A DNA stretch of 64,000 bases, taken from Acidimicrobiaceae bacterium. Its GTDB lineage: Bacteria > Actinomycetota > Acidimicrobiia > Acidimicrobiales > RAAP-2. Below the pieces are notes generated by a model. It had not been told where the DNA came from, did no database searches, and saw nothing but the letters and a program-made list of their open reading frames with translations. Shown here piece by piece: positions 26,662-36,366 of this stretch. The stretch lies in the NCBI GenBank assembly GCA_003158855.1, contig PMLJ01000029.1, positions 44,693 to 108,692 of the forward strand, in the 5' to 3' direction. Each line of letters starts with the position of its first letter. Position 1 is the first letter of the stretch. The translations under genes and the position numbers were made by a program.

Positions 26662-28569
26662 TCAGCGCCGACGGGTGACCGCGTGGTCGTCCAACGACGA
26701 GCCCGTGCACACGTGCTCAGGGCAGTTGTTGAAGACGTCCGCTCCGAAGGCCTTGAGCCCCGGCTGGGCCGCGAAGCCAATGTGACCCTGTCCGTCGAGT
26801 CCCGGCGATGCCTTGGCGACGTTGAACAGGTCCTCCATCGTTCGCAACCAGCTGTAGTGGTTGTAGAAGGTCGAGTCCGTCGAGCCCGGCGTGATGTACG
26901 GGCTGATCAAGACGCTGCCGACATCGCCACCACCGGTGGTGGCGTCCGTAGCGTCGAACAGCGGATCTGTCGCGGTCGTCTCGGCCCCCAGGGTGATGCT
27001 GGTCACCGGGCCGGTCGCAGCGGCGGGCAGGCCGTTCACGAAGAGCTCAAATATCCCGTGGGTGGCGCAGGTATTGGAGCACCCGGCACCGTTCGCCTTC
27101 GTCGCGACGTCTGGAGTGTCGTCGACGATTCCAACGGTGGCGCCCGTGGGGATGCCAACTCCGGTGACGCTGCGACCAACGTCGGTCGCGACGATCGCCT
27201 GGTCGTTGACGTAGGTTGAGCCGCTGTCGGCGCTCGCCGCGTCGGTGCGGGCCGCCGGCGGTGCTCCACCTCCACCCAGGATGATGCCGGGGGTCGACGG
27301 GTCGCGGTCGACGTACGCGTTGTCACCGGGACCGGGGTAGAGCTGGTCACCGCTCGCGTTCGTGAGCAGCGGCGTGTTCGGCCCGGTCGGCTCCGCGTTG
27401 ACGTTCTTGCCGTACAGGTTCTCACCCGCCGAGTCGGCGGCGATCGACGACGCCGCAGTGGCGGGGTCGGCGGTCGAGTTGTTGAAGCTGTTGCCGGTGA
27501 AGGTGAACGCCGGGAAGCCCTCGTCGAAGGCGACGTCGATGAGTCCCCCCTGCTTGAACGCGGGCGACGCCTCGATCTCGGGGATCACGTGCTCGAGGAA
27601 CAGGTCCGACGCATACAGTCCGCCGGTGTAGTTAACCGGCGGATTCGGGGTGGTCGCGTTGGCCCAGCCGCCGGAGAGGTTGTTGCCGTGGCAGACCGCG
27701 TCGTGCGCGTCCGAGCAGTTATTCGGAGTGATCCAACTGAACTCCGGCGTCGTCGCCACGCTCTGCAGGTCGTGGTACAGGCCGTTGTTCGGATCGAACG
27801 CGTTCGCGATGTGCGCCGCATTGCAGTCCGTGGTCCCGTTGTCGAGCAGCGAGTCGAACCACGGGAATGGGAAGTGCTTGGGGACGTACTGGTCCGTCGC
27901 GTTCGCGGAACCAGGGTTGGCGACCGGCGTGGTGTCCGGGTTGGCTCCGGGCCCGCCGCACGCGTTGACGTCGTGGGGAGCGGATGCGGTGTCGGTGTTG
28001 CCGAGATCCTGTGCGTAACCCTTCCACGAGACGCCGGCGGCGTCAAGCTGGTTGAACAATGTCGGGACGCTCTTGGGGTAGACGCACCCCTGGTTCGTGT
28101 ACGGAGCTCCGCCGGCTTGGAACTGGCCGTAGTTGGGGCTCGACTTGCTGGTGATCATTGATCCGCTCATTGTCTTGTACGTCGGGCAGTCTTCCTGGTT
28201 GTCGACTTCGGGAGCCTGACCCGCGGCGAGGGCGATGTAGTTGTCAAGGCTGTAGTGACCTGTGCCGTAGTAGTTCGTCAGCAGCGACCCTTGCGATGGA
28301 AGGGTCTTCCACAAGTACGTGTTGTTGTTCAATCCGGTGAACGTGGCGTCGTAGGACTTGTTCTCCAGGATGATGAACCACACGTGCTTGATCGGCGGGA
28401 GCGAACTGGAGTCTTTGAAAGACGACGCCGACGAGGCTGATGACGCCAGTGACGTTGATACACCCGCCAGTAGCAGAAGCAAGGAAACGAACGCCATGCC
28501 GATGGTCGCCAATTTCCGGCCACCAACAGCCTTGCGAGTAACTCTCATGTATTTGGTTGTCTTTGTCAT
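26662..28569 (-). CDS. Secreted phosphoesterase (phospholipase C / acid phosphatase superfamily)
   Basis: A 635-residue protein with a signal peptide (residues about 18-45). The PF04185-type phosphoesterase domain starts IKHVWFIILENKSYDATF with the metal-binding/nucleophile region, followed by NYYGTGHYSLDNYIALAAGQ, LIDVAFDEGF and, near the end, VLISPYITPG ... YNHYSWLRTMEDLF. Relatives are phospholipases C and acid phosphatases that act on extracellular phosphate esters. Between FDEGF and VLISPY there is an unusually long insertion of about 200 residues, low in charge and rich in Ala, Gly, Asp and Thr, with an Ig-like stretch (STYVNDQAIVATDVG). The substrate is not evident. Confidence 0.8.
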   Translation of the reverse strand: MTKTTKYMRVTRKAVGGRKLATIGMAFVSLLLLLAGVSTSLASSASSASSFKDSSSLPPIKHVWFIILENKSYDATFTGLNNNTYLWKTLPSQGSLLTNYYGTGHYSLDNYIALAAGQAPEVDNQEDCPTYKTMSGSMITSKSSPNYGQFQAGGAPYTNQGCVYPKSVPTLFNQLDAAGVSWKGYAQDLGNTDTASAPHDVNACGGPGANPDTTPVANPGSANATDQYVPKHFPFPWFDSLLDNGTTDCNAAHIANAFDPNNGLYHDLQSVATTPEFSWITPNNCSDAHDAVCHGNNLSGGWANATTPNPPVNYTGGLYASDLFLEHVIPEIEASPAFKQGGLIDVAFDEGFPAFTFTGNSFNNSTADPATAASSIAADSAGENLYGKNVNAEPTGPNTPLLTNASGDQLYPGPGDNAYVDRDPSTPGIILGGGGAPPAARTDAASADSGSTYVNDQAIVATDVGRSVTGVGIPTGATVGIVDDTPDVATKANGAGCSNTCATHGIFELFVNGLPAAATGPVTSITLGAETTATDPLFDATDATTGGGDVGSVLISPYITPGSTDSTFYNHYSWLRTMEDLFNVAKASPGLDGQGHIGFAAQPGLKAFGADVFNNCPEHVCTGSSLDDHAVTRRR

Positions 28570-28748
28570 GAAGCTCTTTTTAGTAAGAGAAGGTTAAGAA
28601 GAAACGGTGAGATGGTGAAGAACGCGAGTCTCTTCTGAGGTGCTTGTGCAACACTTCGGCCGAGGAGTTCAGGAAGCCCGGGCCACGAATGAGAACCTAC
28701 GGGGAAAGCCGATCGGCCCCCGCCAACCAGAGAAGGCCCGGGCCGATC

Positions 28749-29972
28749 TCAGGCGTAGCGGGCCGTCTTGCCCTTGCTCGGTCCATGATGCGTCATCGCG
28801 TATGACAGGTCCGTCAGCAACTCGTCGATGACATCGCGGTGCGCGGGCGAGATCATGAGATGCAGTCCGTACGGATCGGTATTGCGGTTGAGGTGCCAGC
28901 CGCGCTCGTCCATGACGTCCGCCACCGCGTAGAGATCGACCGTGTCACTTCGCAGGGCGAGCAGGGGTCCGATCGGATCTCCCACAATCTCCAGCCCCTC
29001 GATGCATGCGATCCCGGCGCGCAGTCGCTCAACAGTGGCGCAGAGATCCTCGACAAGTTCCTTGTAGCCATCGACGCCGAGGTGCCGCATGACGGCCCAC
29101 GCGGCCACCGTCGGCGCGGCGGCGCGGGCGCCGGCGATCGCGGGCGTGGCGTAGAGACCCGAGCCCCACTGCTCGTAGAAGAATGTCTGGTGCCAGATCC
29201 AGTCATCATCGCGGTGCAGGATGACCGACGCTCCCTTGGGGACGTAGCCGTACTTGTGTACGTCCATCGACAGCTCGGTGACACCTTCGACACGGAAGTC
29301 CCACGGCGGAACGGGGTGACCGAGCATCTCCATGAACGGGAGGACGAAACCGCCGATGCACGCGTCGACGTGACAGCCAATTCCGTGTTCGCCCGCCAGG
29401 GCGGCGAGCTCGACGATCGGATCGATCGCTCCGTGGGGATACGAGTAGGCGGAGCCCACGATCACGCACGTCCGCTCGCTCACGAGCGCGCGCGCCGCCG
29501 CGACGTCGGCCCGATACGATCCGTCCAGGGGCACGCGCACGTAGTCCATGTCGAAGTAGTGGGCGGCCTTCGCGTACGCCGGATGGGCCGATTCGGGAGC
29601 GAGAATCTCCGCGCGCTCGACGCCGCGAGCGCGGGCGCGTTCGCGGCTCACCAGCATCGACATCAGGATCGACTCCGTTCCACCCGACGTCATCGAGCCA
29701 CCGTGAACGTTGGTCGCCGTTCGGTGCACGAGGTCGCCCGCCATGGCGATCACTTCCTTCTCGACCTGCGCCAGGGCGGCGAACTTGAGGGGATTGAGAG
29801 CGTTGGCGAAGAGAAAGCGGTCGTAGACGCCGCGCACGAGGGCCTCGACGTCCTCGCGACCGGTCGGATACACCAGTCCAAAGAGCCGTTTGCCGTGCAC
29901 TTCGGGATCCCGGAGCTGAAGCGCGTCCAGCTCGGCGAGCACCTCATCTATCGCACGCGTCTTGCTCTGCAC
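28749..29972 (-). CDS. PLP-dependent lyase/decarboxylase of the sphingosine-1-phosphate lyase / group II decarboxylase family
   Basis: A 407-residue fold-type I PLP enzyme. The active site is visible: SGGTESI (about 96-102) binds the cofactor phosphate, HVDACIGG (201-208) stacks on and pairs with the ring nitrogen (Asp203), and Lys240 in SMDVHKYGYVPKG forms the Schiff base. The arrangement and the GYVPKG following the lysine match sphingosine-1-phosphate lyase-like proteins more than glutamate decarboxylases. Bacterial members are often annotated as aspartate aminotransferase family. Sphingolipid genes are not nearby, so the substrate, either a phosphorylated amino alcohol or an amino acid, remains open. 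Confidence 0.82.
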   Translation of the reverse strand: MQSKTRAIDEVLAELDALQLRDPEVHGKRLFGLVYPTGREDVEALVRGVYDRFLFANALNPLKFAALAQVEKEVIAMAGDLVHRTATNVHGGSMTSGGTESILMSMLVSRERARARGVERAEILAPESAHPAYAKAAHYFDMDYVRVPLDGSYRADVAAARALVSERTCVIVGSAYSYPHGAIDPIVELAALAGEHGIGCHVDACIGGFVLPFMEMLGHPVPPWDFRVEGVTELSMDVHKYGYVPKGASVILHRDDDWIWHQTFFYEQWGSGLYATPAIAGARAAAPTVAAWAVMRHLGVDGYKELVEDLCATVERLRAGIACIEGLEIVGDPIGPLLALRSDTVDLYAVADVMDERGWHLNRNTDPYGLHLMISPAHRDVIDELLTDLSYAMTHHGPSKGKTARYA

Positions 29973-29981
29973 GGTCTCACT

Positions 29982-31181
29982 CTAAGCCGGCCGAAGGCCG
30001 TCACTCATTGCGCCACGCAACGCGTCGGCCGCCAAGAGAGGTGTGACGCGATCGACCTCCACGCGGGTGCAGCCAACCCACGACGCCGCCTCACGAAGAG
30101 CCCGCGCGATGTGCTGCACGGCGCCTGGCTCGTGGACGACGACGTGGCGGGCGTGCAGCGCCTCGCCGACGCGTTTGGGATCGACCAGACCGACCAGGCG
30201 ATCTCCTGACAGTACTGGCATGGCGAAATAGCCGACCGTGCGCTTGGCGGCGGGCACGTACGCTTCGAGGCGATAAGTGATCTTGAAGAGCCGCTCCAGT
30301 CGGGCGCGGTCCCACAGGAGCGAGTCGAAGGGCGACATCAGCGTGGTTCGACCTCGCAGTCGCGGCTGAAGACCCGCTTCCGCGCCGCTCGCCAGATAGG
30401 CATCGTCACCCCAGCCCTCGACACGTACCGGCCGAAGCGTTGTGGTCGCGAGCACCGAGCGCACGCCGCTCGCGCGAAGACCGTGGTAGGCGGCGAGGTC
30501 AGCGGCGGTCGCAATGCCCATGGCTCGACCGCCGGATTCAACCAGCTCGCGCAGGCAAGCTTCGTCATCGAGATCCACCGCCCGTAGCGATGAGGGGATG
30601 GCACGTTCGGCCAGGTCGTAGACGCGCTCGAAGCCCCGTCGCTCTCGACAGACGACCGTCCCCACGTCGAGCATCCATTCAACGGCGATCTTGGTCTCGG
30701 ACCAGTCCCACCACTCCCCACCCTTCTTCGCGCCACCAAGCTGCCGTGACGTCAGTGGACCCTCAACGCGAAGACGCTCAACAACACCGGCGCAGCTGCG
30801 CTCGTGGTCTTTCAGGCGGTGCCAACGAAATCCCTTCGCGGCGCGCGCGCGGCGCTTGGCGGCGTACGCCGGCCACAACTCCAACGGCAGGACGCATGCC
30901 GCGTGCGACCAGTACTCGAACGTCTCGCTCTTGGGACCCCAGTAGGCCGCTTCGATCCTCTTCTTCGCCACGGTGCCCAAGCGGGCATACGCCACCAGCT
31001 CGTGCGAGCGCGCCAGTACGGAAATCGTGTCAAGTTGCACACCGCGAAGATGGTGCACCAGCCCAGCGGGTCCGCCGCCGAGGCGCGGACCACGAAGGCC
31101 CTGGGCGAAGAGTGCGATGCGCGCAGCCTCGCGGGCCGACAGCGTGTCGAGCACCCCGGAAGTCCGCTGAGTGGTTCGCAC
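29982..31181 (-). CDS. Winged-helix protein of the YcaQ/AlkX (HTH_42) family
   Basis: The conserved protein starts at GTG 31181 (VRTTQRTSGVLDTLS; 399 residues). A longer open frame reaches 31400 but runs into the PEBP gene and reads as non-coding. Family features are LSAREAARIALFAQGL, the GVQLDTISVLARSHELV segment, the YWSHAACVLP motif, and LMSPFDSLLWDRARLERLF near residue 290. In Escherichia coli YcaQ this fold is a DNA glycosylase that unhooks interstrand crosslinks; the conserved Gln-x-Asp-like pattern here is GVQLD. Crosslink repair or natural-product self-resistance is a plausible role. It is followed 9 bases later by the PLP enzyme. Confidence 0.75.
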   Translation of the reverse strand: MRTTQRTSGVLDTLSAREAARIALFAQGLRGPRLGGGPAGLVHHLRGVQLDTISVLARSHELVAYARLGTVAKKRIEAAYWGPKSETFEYWSHAACVLPLELWPAYAAKRRARAAKGFRWHRLKDHERSCAGVVERLRVEGPLTSRQLGGAKKGGEWWDWSETKIAVEWMLDVGTVVCRERRGFERVYDLAERAIPSSLRAVDLDDEACLRELVESGGRAMGIATAADLAAYHGLRASGVRSVLATTTLRPVRVEGWGDDAYLASGAEAGLQPRLRGRTTLMSPFDSLLWDRARLERLFKITYRLEAYVPAAKRTVGYFAMPVLSGDRLVGLVDPKRVGEALHARHVVVHEPGAVQHIARALREAASWVGCTRVEVDRVTPLLAADALRGAMSDGLRPA

Positions 31182-31284
31182 CGACCGATGGTACCTTTCA
31201 CCCGGAGGGCGGCCATCGAGAGTCCCGCCGGACCCATGGTCGAAGTGGGACTGACTCCCTAGTCGCCGGCTCCTATGAAGTATT

Positions 31285-31815
31285 TCAATGTTGCTCGTGC
31301 GTTCCAACGATGACCGCCCGCGCCAGCGTGTGTTGGAAGAGATTGAAACCGAGGAATGCTGGCGTCGCCCCGTCGGAAATGTCCAGGTGAGGAACATCAA
31401 CAGCGTGCACCACCACGTAGTAATGGTGCACCCCGTGCCCGGGCGGCGGAGCCGCCCCTACGTAGCGTCGAAGGCCCGCGTCGTTGGCCAGCTGCAACGC
31501 GCCTTCGGGAAGCCCGCTGCCGCTCTCATCACCCGCGCCCGAGGGCAGCGACGTCGTAGAAAGGGGGATATTCGCGACGGCCCAATGCCAGAAGCCCGAG
31601 GCGGTGGGGGCAACCGGGTCGTAGACCGTCACCGCGAAACTTCTCGTCTCCTCCGGGAATCCCCTCCACGAAAGTTGCGGTGACGTGTCCGAACCGCCGG
31701 CCCCCAAGATCCCGCTGAGTTGCGCGGTACCCAGACTCCCGCCGTCGACGAAATCATCCGAAGTCACTTCGAAACACGGAACGTCTGGCAGATCCCCGTA
31801 CGGGTTTCTCGACAT
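31285..31815 (-). CDS. YbhB/YbcL-family PEBP-like protein
   Basis: A 176-residue phosphatidylethanolamine-binding-protein fold of the bacterial YbhB/YbcL type. Motifs are [26 protein letters not shown] (the DPDAP-like anion site is DPVAP), [10 protein letters not shown] and the [18 protein letters not shown] strand. The start ATG 31815 has GGAGGGG (31824-31830) at good spacing; an in-frame upstream ATG at 31863 lacks this. The biochemical role of bacterial PEBPs is poorly defined; kinase-inhibitor or small-ligand binding roles are proposed. It appears to be transcribed alone. Confidence 0.85.
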   Translation of the reverse strand: MSRNPYGDLPDVPCFEVTSDDFVDGGSLGTAQLSGILGAGGSDTSPQLSWRGFPEETRSFAVTVYDPVAPTASGFWHWAVANIPLSTTSLPSGAGDESGSGLPEGALQLANDAGLRRYVGAAPPPGHGVHHYYVVVHAVDVPHLDISDGATPAFLGFNLFQHTLARAVIVGTHEQH

Positions 31816-31997
31816 AACAATCTCCCCTCCAATGCTTTCGCACGACGATGACAGCGGCCGCATTGAGCGGCCGACGCTTCTGGGGCCACTCTAGTAATTA
31901 GTGCCGGCCTTGTCCCACGCCCTCCCGGAGTCGGCCCCTCGTCGCAGGTCTGTTGCGTCAAAGCGGTCACCGGGGCCGTCCCTCGCTGGTCCAGCGC

Positions 31998-33014
31998 TCA
32001 ACCTCTGGCGGCGCGCACGAATTCGCCCAGGATTCTCCGCAACTCCACCGTCGTCTTGTCGGCACGGGTGTGGACTTCGGCGGTGATATCGAGTGGTAAC
32101 TCCAGCACCTCGTAGCGTGACTGCAACTGCAGATCCTCGTTCACGACAGCAATCTCGAAGTCAATGGCGTCACCCATCCGTTCCTCAGATCCGTCGAGGT
32201 CATCGCGCCAGAGGCTCGAGTAGATGCGCACATGCTCGTCGTTTACCGGCGTCAGGAAGAACCCAATGACGTTGGTTCCACCGGAGTCGAGGAACTCAAT
32301 CGCGAGCTCGAGGTGAAAGGGTGCGGTGTAGCGGTACGTGAGGCGGCGCCGCTGCAGAAGCGGGCGAATCCCCTCTTCGACGCCGGGGTCCTCCCGATTG
32401 GCGAATTCGTGCTCGTAGGCAGCGGTGAAGGCATAACCTTCGCGCGCCACCGAATAGTTGGGCACTTCACGGGCTTCGCCCGCGCCAAAGGTTCCCGAGT
32501 GGATGAACGGAAAGTGCGCCATATCGAGGAAATTGTCCGCGAGTAGCCCGGCGCTCGCGCGAGTCTCGATGACCGGAAGATCACCCTTCTGGAAGGCCGG
32601 GTCGTACGCCGAATCGATTCTGGGAACCGGCGTCAACGGAGTCTCGGGCGCGACGAACACCATGCCGTGCGACTCGGTGACGCCGTGCGGCCTCGTCAAC
32701 TTCGCGCGCGCGGGCAGCGCGACGTCCTCGCCGAGTGCGGGTATTTCAACGCAGACGCCATCGGCATCGAAGACCCACCCGTGGTACACGCATCGAAGGT
32801 TCTCCCCCTCGCAGCTCCCGAGCGAAAGTGGTGCGAATCGATGGGGGCAACGATCCAGGAAGACGCGCGCCTCGCCCTCGGGCGAGCGGTAGGCGACGTA
32901 GCGCTCGTCAAGGAGCGCGAACGAACGAGGCGTGTTCGAGAGTTCGCCGGAGCGACACAGGGAGTGCCACGCCTGGCGAAGTGCCGGGTCAAGGTTGCGG
33001 AGCCCGTTGGTCAT
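31998..33014 (-). CDS. Rieske non-haem iron oxygenase, VanA-like
   Basis: A 338-residue oxygenase subunit. The Rieske [2Fe-2S] site is Cys56-x-His58 (DRCPHRF) and Cys75-x2-His78 (LRCVYHGW). The mononuclear iron site is NFLDMAHFPFIH with His167 and His172. This is the layout of vanillate O-demethylase, phenoxybenzoate and sterol ketoreductase-like oxygenases (group III). ATG 33014 is chosen because it fits the family N-terminus (LRQAWHSLCRSGEL); the open frame upstream is unlike the family. No reductase or ferredoxin gene is adjacent, so electrons must come from a partner elsewhere. The substrate is likely an aromatic ether or a cyclic terpenoid. Confidence 0.85.
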   Translation of the reverse strand: MTNGLRNLDPALRQAWHSLCRSGELSNTPRSFALLDERYVAYRSPEGEARVFLDRCPHRFAPLSLGSCEGENLRCVYHGWVFDADGVCVEIPALGEDVALPARAKLTRPHGVTESHGMVFVAPETPLTPVPRIDSAYDPAFQKGDLPVIETRASAGLLADNFLDMAHFPFIHSGTFGAGEAREVPNYSVAREGYAFTAAYEHEFANREDPGVEEGIRPLLQRRRLTYRYTAPFHLELAIEFLDSGGTNVIGFFLTPVNDEHVRIYSSLWRDDLDGSEERMGDAIDFEIAVVNEDLQLQSRYEVLELPLDITAEVHTRADKTTVELRRILGEFVRAARG

Positions 33015-33245
33015 AGCGACCAAGTTAGTTGAGGCCCTTCCCACTATCCGTGGCGAGGACTCTGAGCCTCGTGAGCAGGGGCCGGTGGGCAGCCAATGCC
33101 CTCTCCCCTCGGAGGTGGCCCGAAGGGAACGCGGCGCTTCGGTAGCTAAGAGTTTCGTAAACAAGGGGTCGAAATGACCTTCGGCCATTGCACGTCTTCG
33201 ACCGCAACGCCTATAACTAGAGAAGACGGAAGAGATGGAGCGTGT

Positions 33246-33527
33246 ATGGGACCATATCAATACGAGCACGGCGGAGGCAATGGCGGCGCGATTCTGATGC
33301 TCATCTTCCTGATACTGATCATCGGAGCAGTCATTTGGGTGGTGACGGCCCTCGTGCGCGAGCGCGATTATCGACTTCACGGTCACCTCGACAAGCGGGT
33401 CCCCGGCGGGCCCCCGGCTCCCACAGAATCGGACGCGATACGAATCCTGGATGAGCGGTTCGCGCGTGGCGAGGTCGATGCCGATGATTACCGTCAGCGA
33501 AGGGATCTTCTGCGCAACCATCCGTAG
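33246..33527 (+). CDS. Small membrane protein with a C-terminal SHOCT domain
   Basis: A 93-residue protein: a glycine-rich N-terminus, one strong transmembrane helix (about 15-38, ILMLIFLILIIGAVIWVV), a basic linker, and the SHOCT motif ILDERFARGEVDADDYRQRRDLL at the C-terminus. SHOCT domains are short helical modules thought to mediate oligomerisation. GGAG lies six bases before ATG 33246. It precedes the P-type ATPase by 158 bases on the same strand, but no functional link is shown. Confidence 0.72.
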   Translation: MGPYQYEHGGGNGGAILMLIFLILIIGAVIWVVTALVRERDYRLHGHLDKRVPGGPPAPTESDAIRILDERFARGEVDADDYRQRRDLLRNHP

Positions 33528-33684
33528 CAGAGACGGCGAGGCTCATTCGGGCATTCGCTTATTGAGCGGACCCGCCGCACCAGTGACTCGCATCCGAGCA
33601 CGTTGGCTGGTGGAGTCATTCCCAAGCCACCGTCTCAGTGCATTCCCAAGATAGGCCGCCAAAGGACGTCGCACCCGCGAACGG

Positions 33685-36366
33685 GTGCGCAAGACTGTGC
33701 TCGTGGTCAACGCGACGAACGAAGATGACGAACTGACCCTCGCTCTCGCGGCTTCGCTGCCGGTCGATGATGTGACGGCGCGCCTCTCCAGTCGCAGCGA
33801 CGGCTTGACCTCCAGTGAGGCGAGCGAGCGACTCGCCACGGTCGGTCCGAACCTGCTGACAATCCACAAGGTCCACGCACTCTCGGTGTTGTGGCGTCAG
33901 GTACGCAACCCGATACTGCTCTTGCTGCTGGGCGCGGCGCTGGTATCCGGGCTCACGGGCGGGGGCACGAATGCCATCATTATCGCCGTGATCGTCGCTC
34001 TCAGCGTCGGACTCGGCTTCTTCAACGAGTACGCCGCCGAAGTCGCGATGGCGTCGCTTCGCTCGAAGATCAGCCAGAACGCCCAGGTTCGTCGCAACGG
34101 CGAGATCACTGAGATTCCCGTCGCCGATTTGGTGCCGGGCGACGTCGTGTCACTGCGCATCGGCGCGATCGTGCCCGCGGACCTTCGCCTCATCGAGGTG
34201 ACTGAACTCGAATGCGACGAAGGCGTGCTCACGGGTGAGTCACTGCCCGTCGAGAAGTCTGTCGGGGCGATGACCAGCGGCTCGCGCGAGCTGGCGAGTT
34301 GCGCCTACATGGGAACGATCGTCCACCAGGGCTCAGCGGTGGGCGTTGTCGTCGAGACCGGCGCGCGCACGGCGTTCGGACAGATCGCCGCCGGACTCTC
34401 CGAGCGGCCGGGGCAGACCGCCTTCGAAGCCGGCCTTTCGAAGTTCTCGCGGTTCCTCTTCCTCGTGGCCGCCATCCTGACCGCATTCGTCTTCGCAATG
34501 AACATTGTCCTGTCGCGTCCCCTGATCGAGGCGCTGCTCTTCTCGTTGGCCATCGCAGTAGGTATCGCCCCAGAGATGATGCCCGCCATCGTGACCATCA
34601 GCCTCGCGTCAGGCTCTAAGGCGCTCGCGGCAAAGAAGGTACTCGTAAAACGCCTGGTCGCGATAGAAGACCTCGGCAACATCGAGATCCTCTTCACGGA
34701 CAAGACGGGAACGCTCACCGAGGGATCGATCACCTTCGAGCACGCTCTGGACCAGGAAGGCTCGGAGGGTGACCGTCCATGGCTGCTCGGCCTTGTCTGC
34801 AACGAAGCCACGCTGAGCGAGAACGGCCCCACCGGCGGGAACTCGCTCGACCAGGCCCTCTGGGCGGCGCTCGACGGCGCGGCGGCGAACCCTCTCGCGA
34901 GCGCAGCCGCGGGGTTCAAGCGCAAGGCAATCCTGCCCTTCGACCACGAACGCCAACTCGTCTCCGTGCTCGTGGAGGACGGCTCCGGGACAACCCAGAT
35001 CATCACCAAGGGTGCCCCGGAAGTCGTGCTCGATCGCTGCGAACAGGTAAGTGACGCCACGCGAACGCTCTTGCAGGAACTCTTCTCCGAGGGCGAACGC
35101 GTCATCGCGATTGCCAGCCGGTCCTGCCCGGCGGGCACGAGTGCCCTGGGCGCTGATGACGAGCACGGGCTCGGCTTGGAGGGCTTCTTGACCTTCGCCG
35201 ACCGCGTGAAGGATGACGCCGGCGAATCCCTGTCGAAGCTCGAGCGACTGGGCGTCGAGGTGAAGATCATCACCGGCGACAACGGACTCGTCGCCGCCAA
35301 AGTCTGCTCGCAGATCGGCCTCGTGAGCACGGGTCTCTTGAACGGCGTCGATATCGAGTCCATGAGCGACGACGATCTGTCGAAGGCGATTCTCCAGACG
35401 ACCGTGTTCGCTCGAATCAGCCCGGATCAGAAGTCACGAATCATCAAGGTCGCGCGCCGCACGGGCAAGGACGTTGCCTACCTGGGCGACGGCGTGAACG
35501 ACGCGGTGGCCCTGCACCACGCCGACGTGGGAATCTCGGTGGACTCGGGGACCGACGTCGCGAAGGACGCCGCCGACGTGGTCCTGCTCGACAAGGACCT
35601 CGGGGTGCTCGCCGAGGGTGTCACCGAAGGTCGAAGGATCTTCTCCAACACCATGAAGTACGTGCTCATGGCCACCTCGTCAAACTTCGGGAACATGTTC
35701 AGCGCCGCCGGAGCATCCGCGTTCCTCTCTTTCCTGCCGATGCTCCCTTCGCAGATCCTGCTCAACAATCTTCTCTACAACTCCGGTCAGCTGGTGATAC
35801 CGACCGACCGAGTCGACGCCGAGACGCTCACTCGCCCCGCGGCGTGGGACATGAAGTTCATTCGGAGATTCATGTCGATCTTCGGCCCCATCAGCTCGAT
35901 CTTCGACTTCGTGACCTTCTGGGTGATGCTCTCGGTGCTGCACGCCGACCACGTCGAGTTTCGAACCGGGTGGTTCGTCGAATCAATCGCCACCCAGACA
36001 CTCATCGTGTACATCATTCGAACGAGACGGGTGCCCTTCTTCAAGAGCCGGCCGAGCCTCGCGATGATGGCCGTGCCCACTGGCGCGGCGCTCGTCGGAG
36101 CCGTGCTTCCGTTCACCGGGCTCGCCCACCTACTCGGATTCACCCCGCTGCCCGGGATCTTCTTCCTCTGGCTCTTCGCGATGGTCGTTGTCTACCTCGT
36201 CCTGGTCGAGGTCGCCAAGACGTACTTCTACCGTTCGATACGGGCGCGCGCGCCGCGCGCCGCCAGTCCCGTCCAGCGCGTCGAGCGCCAGATACGTCGT
36301 CGCGCATCGCGCTTCGTCGGGCACGAGGCTCCGGGCTTGCGCCGCTCCTCGAACAGGAAGAACTAG
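33685..36366 (+). CDS. P-type cation-transporting ATPase, MgtA-like (P3B)
   Basis: An 893-residue P-type ATPase. Phosphorylation site Asp339 lies in FTDKTGTLT. The actuator motif LTGESLPVEK, nucleotide-domain KGAPE and hinge GDGVNDAVAL are all present. The membrane motif IAPEMMPAIV and the C-terminal SSNFGNMFS ... NNLLYNSGQLVIPTDRVD match magnesium-importing MgtA more than Ca2+ or H+ pumps. Ten membrane spans are expected. The GTG at 33685 lacks a clear ribosome-binding site, and in-frame GTG codons 18 and 24 bases downstream are alternatives. A basic tail of about 45 residues ends the protein. Its stop overlaps that of potC, which converges on it. Confidence 0.86.
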   Translation: MRKTVLVVNATNEDDELTLALAASLPVDDVTARLSSRSDGLTSSEASERLATVGPNLLTIHKVHALSVLWRQVRNPILLLLLGAALVSGLTGGGTNAIIIAVIVALSVGLGFFNEYAAEVAMASLRSKISQNAQVRRNGEITEIPVADLVPGDVVSLRIGAIVPADLRLIEVTELECDEGVLTGESLPVEKSVGAMTSGSRELASCAYMGTIVHQGSAVGVVVETGARTAFGQIAAGLSERPGQTAFEAGLSKFSRFLFLVAAILTAFVFAMNIVLSRPLIEALLFSLAIAVGIAPEMMPAIVTISLASGSKALAAKKVLVKRLVAIEDLGNIEILFTDKTGTLTEGSITFEHALDQEGSEGDRPWLLGLVCNEATLSENGPTGGNSLDQALWAALDGAAANPLASAAAGFKRKAILPFDHERQLVSVLVEDGSGTTQIITKGAPEVVLDRCEQVSDATRTLLQELFSEGERVIAIASRSCPAGTSALGADDEHGLGLEGFLTFADRVKDDAGESLSKLERLGVEVKIITGDNGLVAAKVCSQIGLVSTGLLNGVDIESMSDDDLSKAILQTTVFARISPDQKSRIIKVARRTGKDVAYLGDGVNDAVALHHADVGISVDSGTDVAKDAADVVLLDKDLGVLAEGVTEGRRIFSNTMKYVLMATSSNFGNMFSAAGASAFLSFLPMLPSQILLNNLLYNSGQLVIPTDRVDAETLTRPAAWDMKFIRRFMSIFGPISSIFDFVTFWVMLSVLHADHVEFRTGWFVESIATQTLIVYIIRTRRVPFFKSRPSLAMMAVPTGAALVGAVLPFTGLAHLLGFTPLPGIFFLWLFAMVVVYLVLVEVAKTYFYRSIRARAPRAASPVQRVERQIRRRASRFVGHEAPGLRRSSNRKN

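Noticed and set aside
31182..31400. N-terminal extension of the YcaQ-like protein
   Set aside because: It overlaps the PEBP gene and does not match the family; the GTG at 31181 fits the conserved start.
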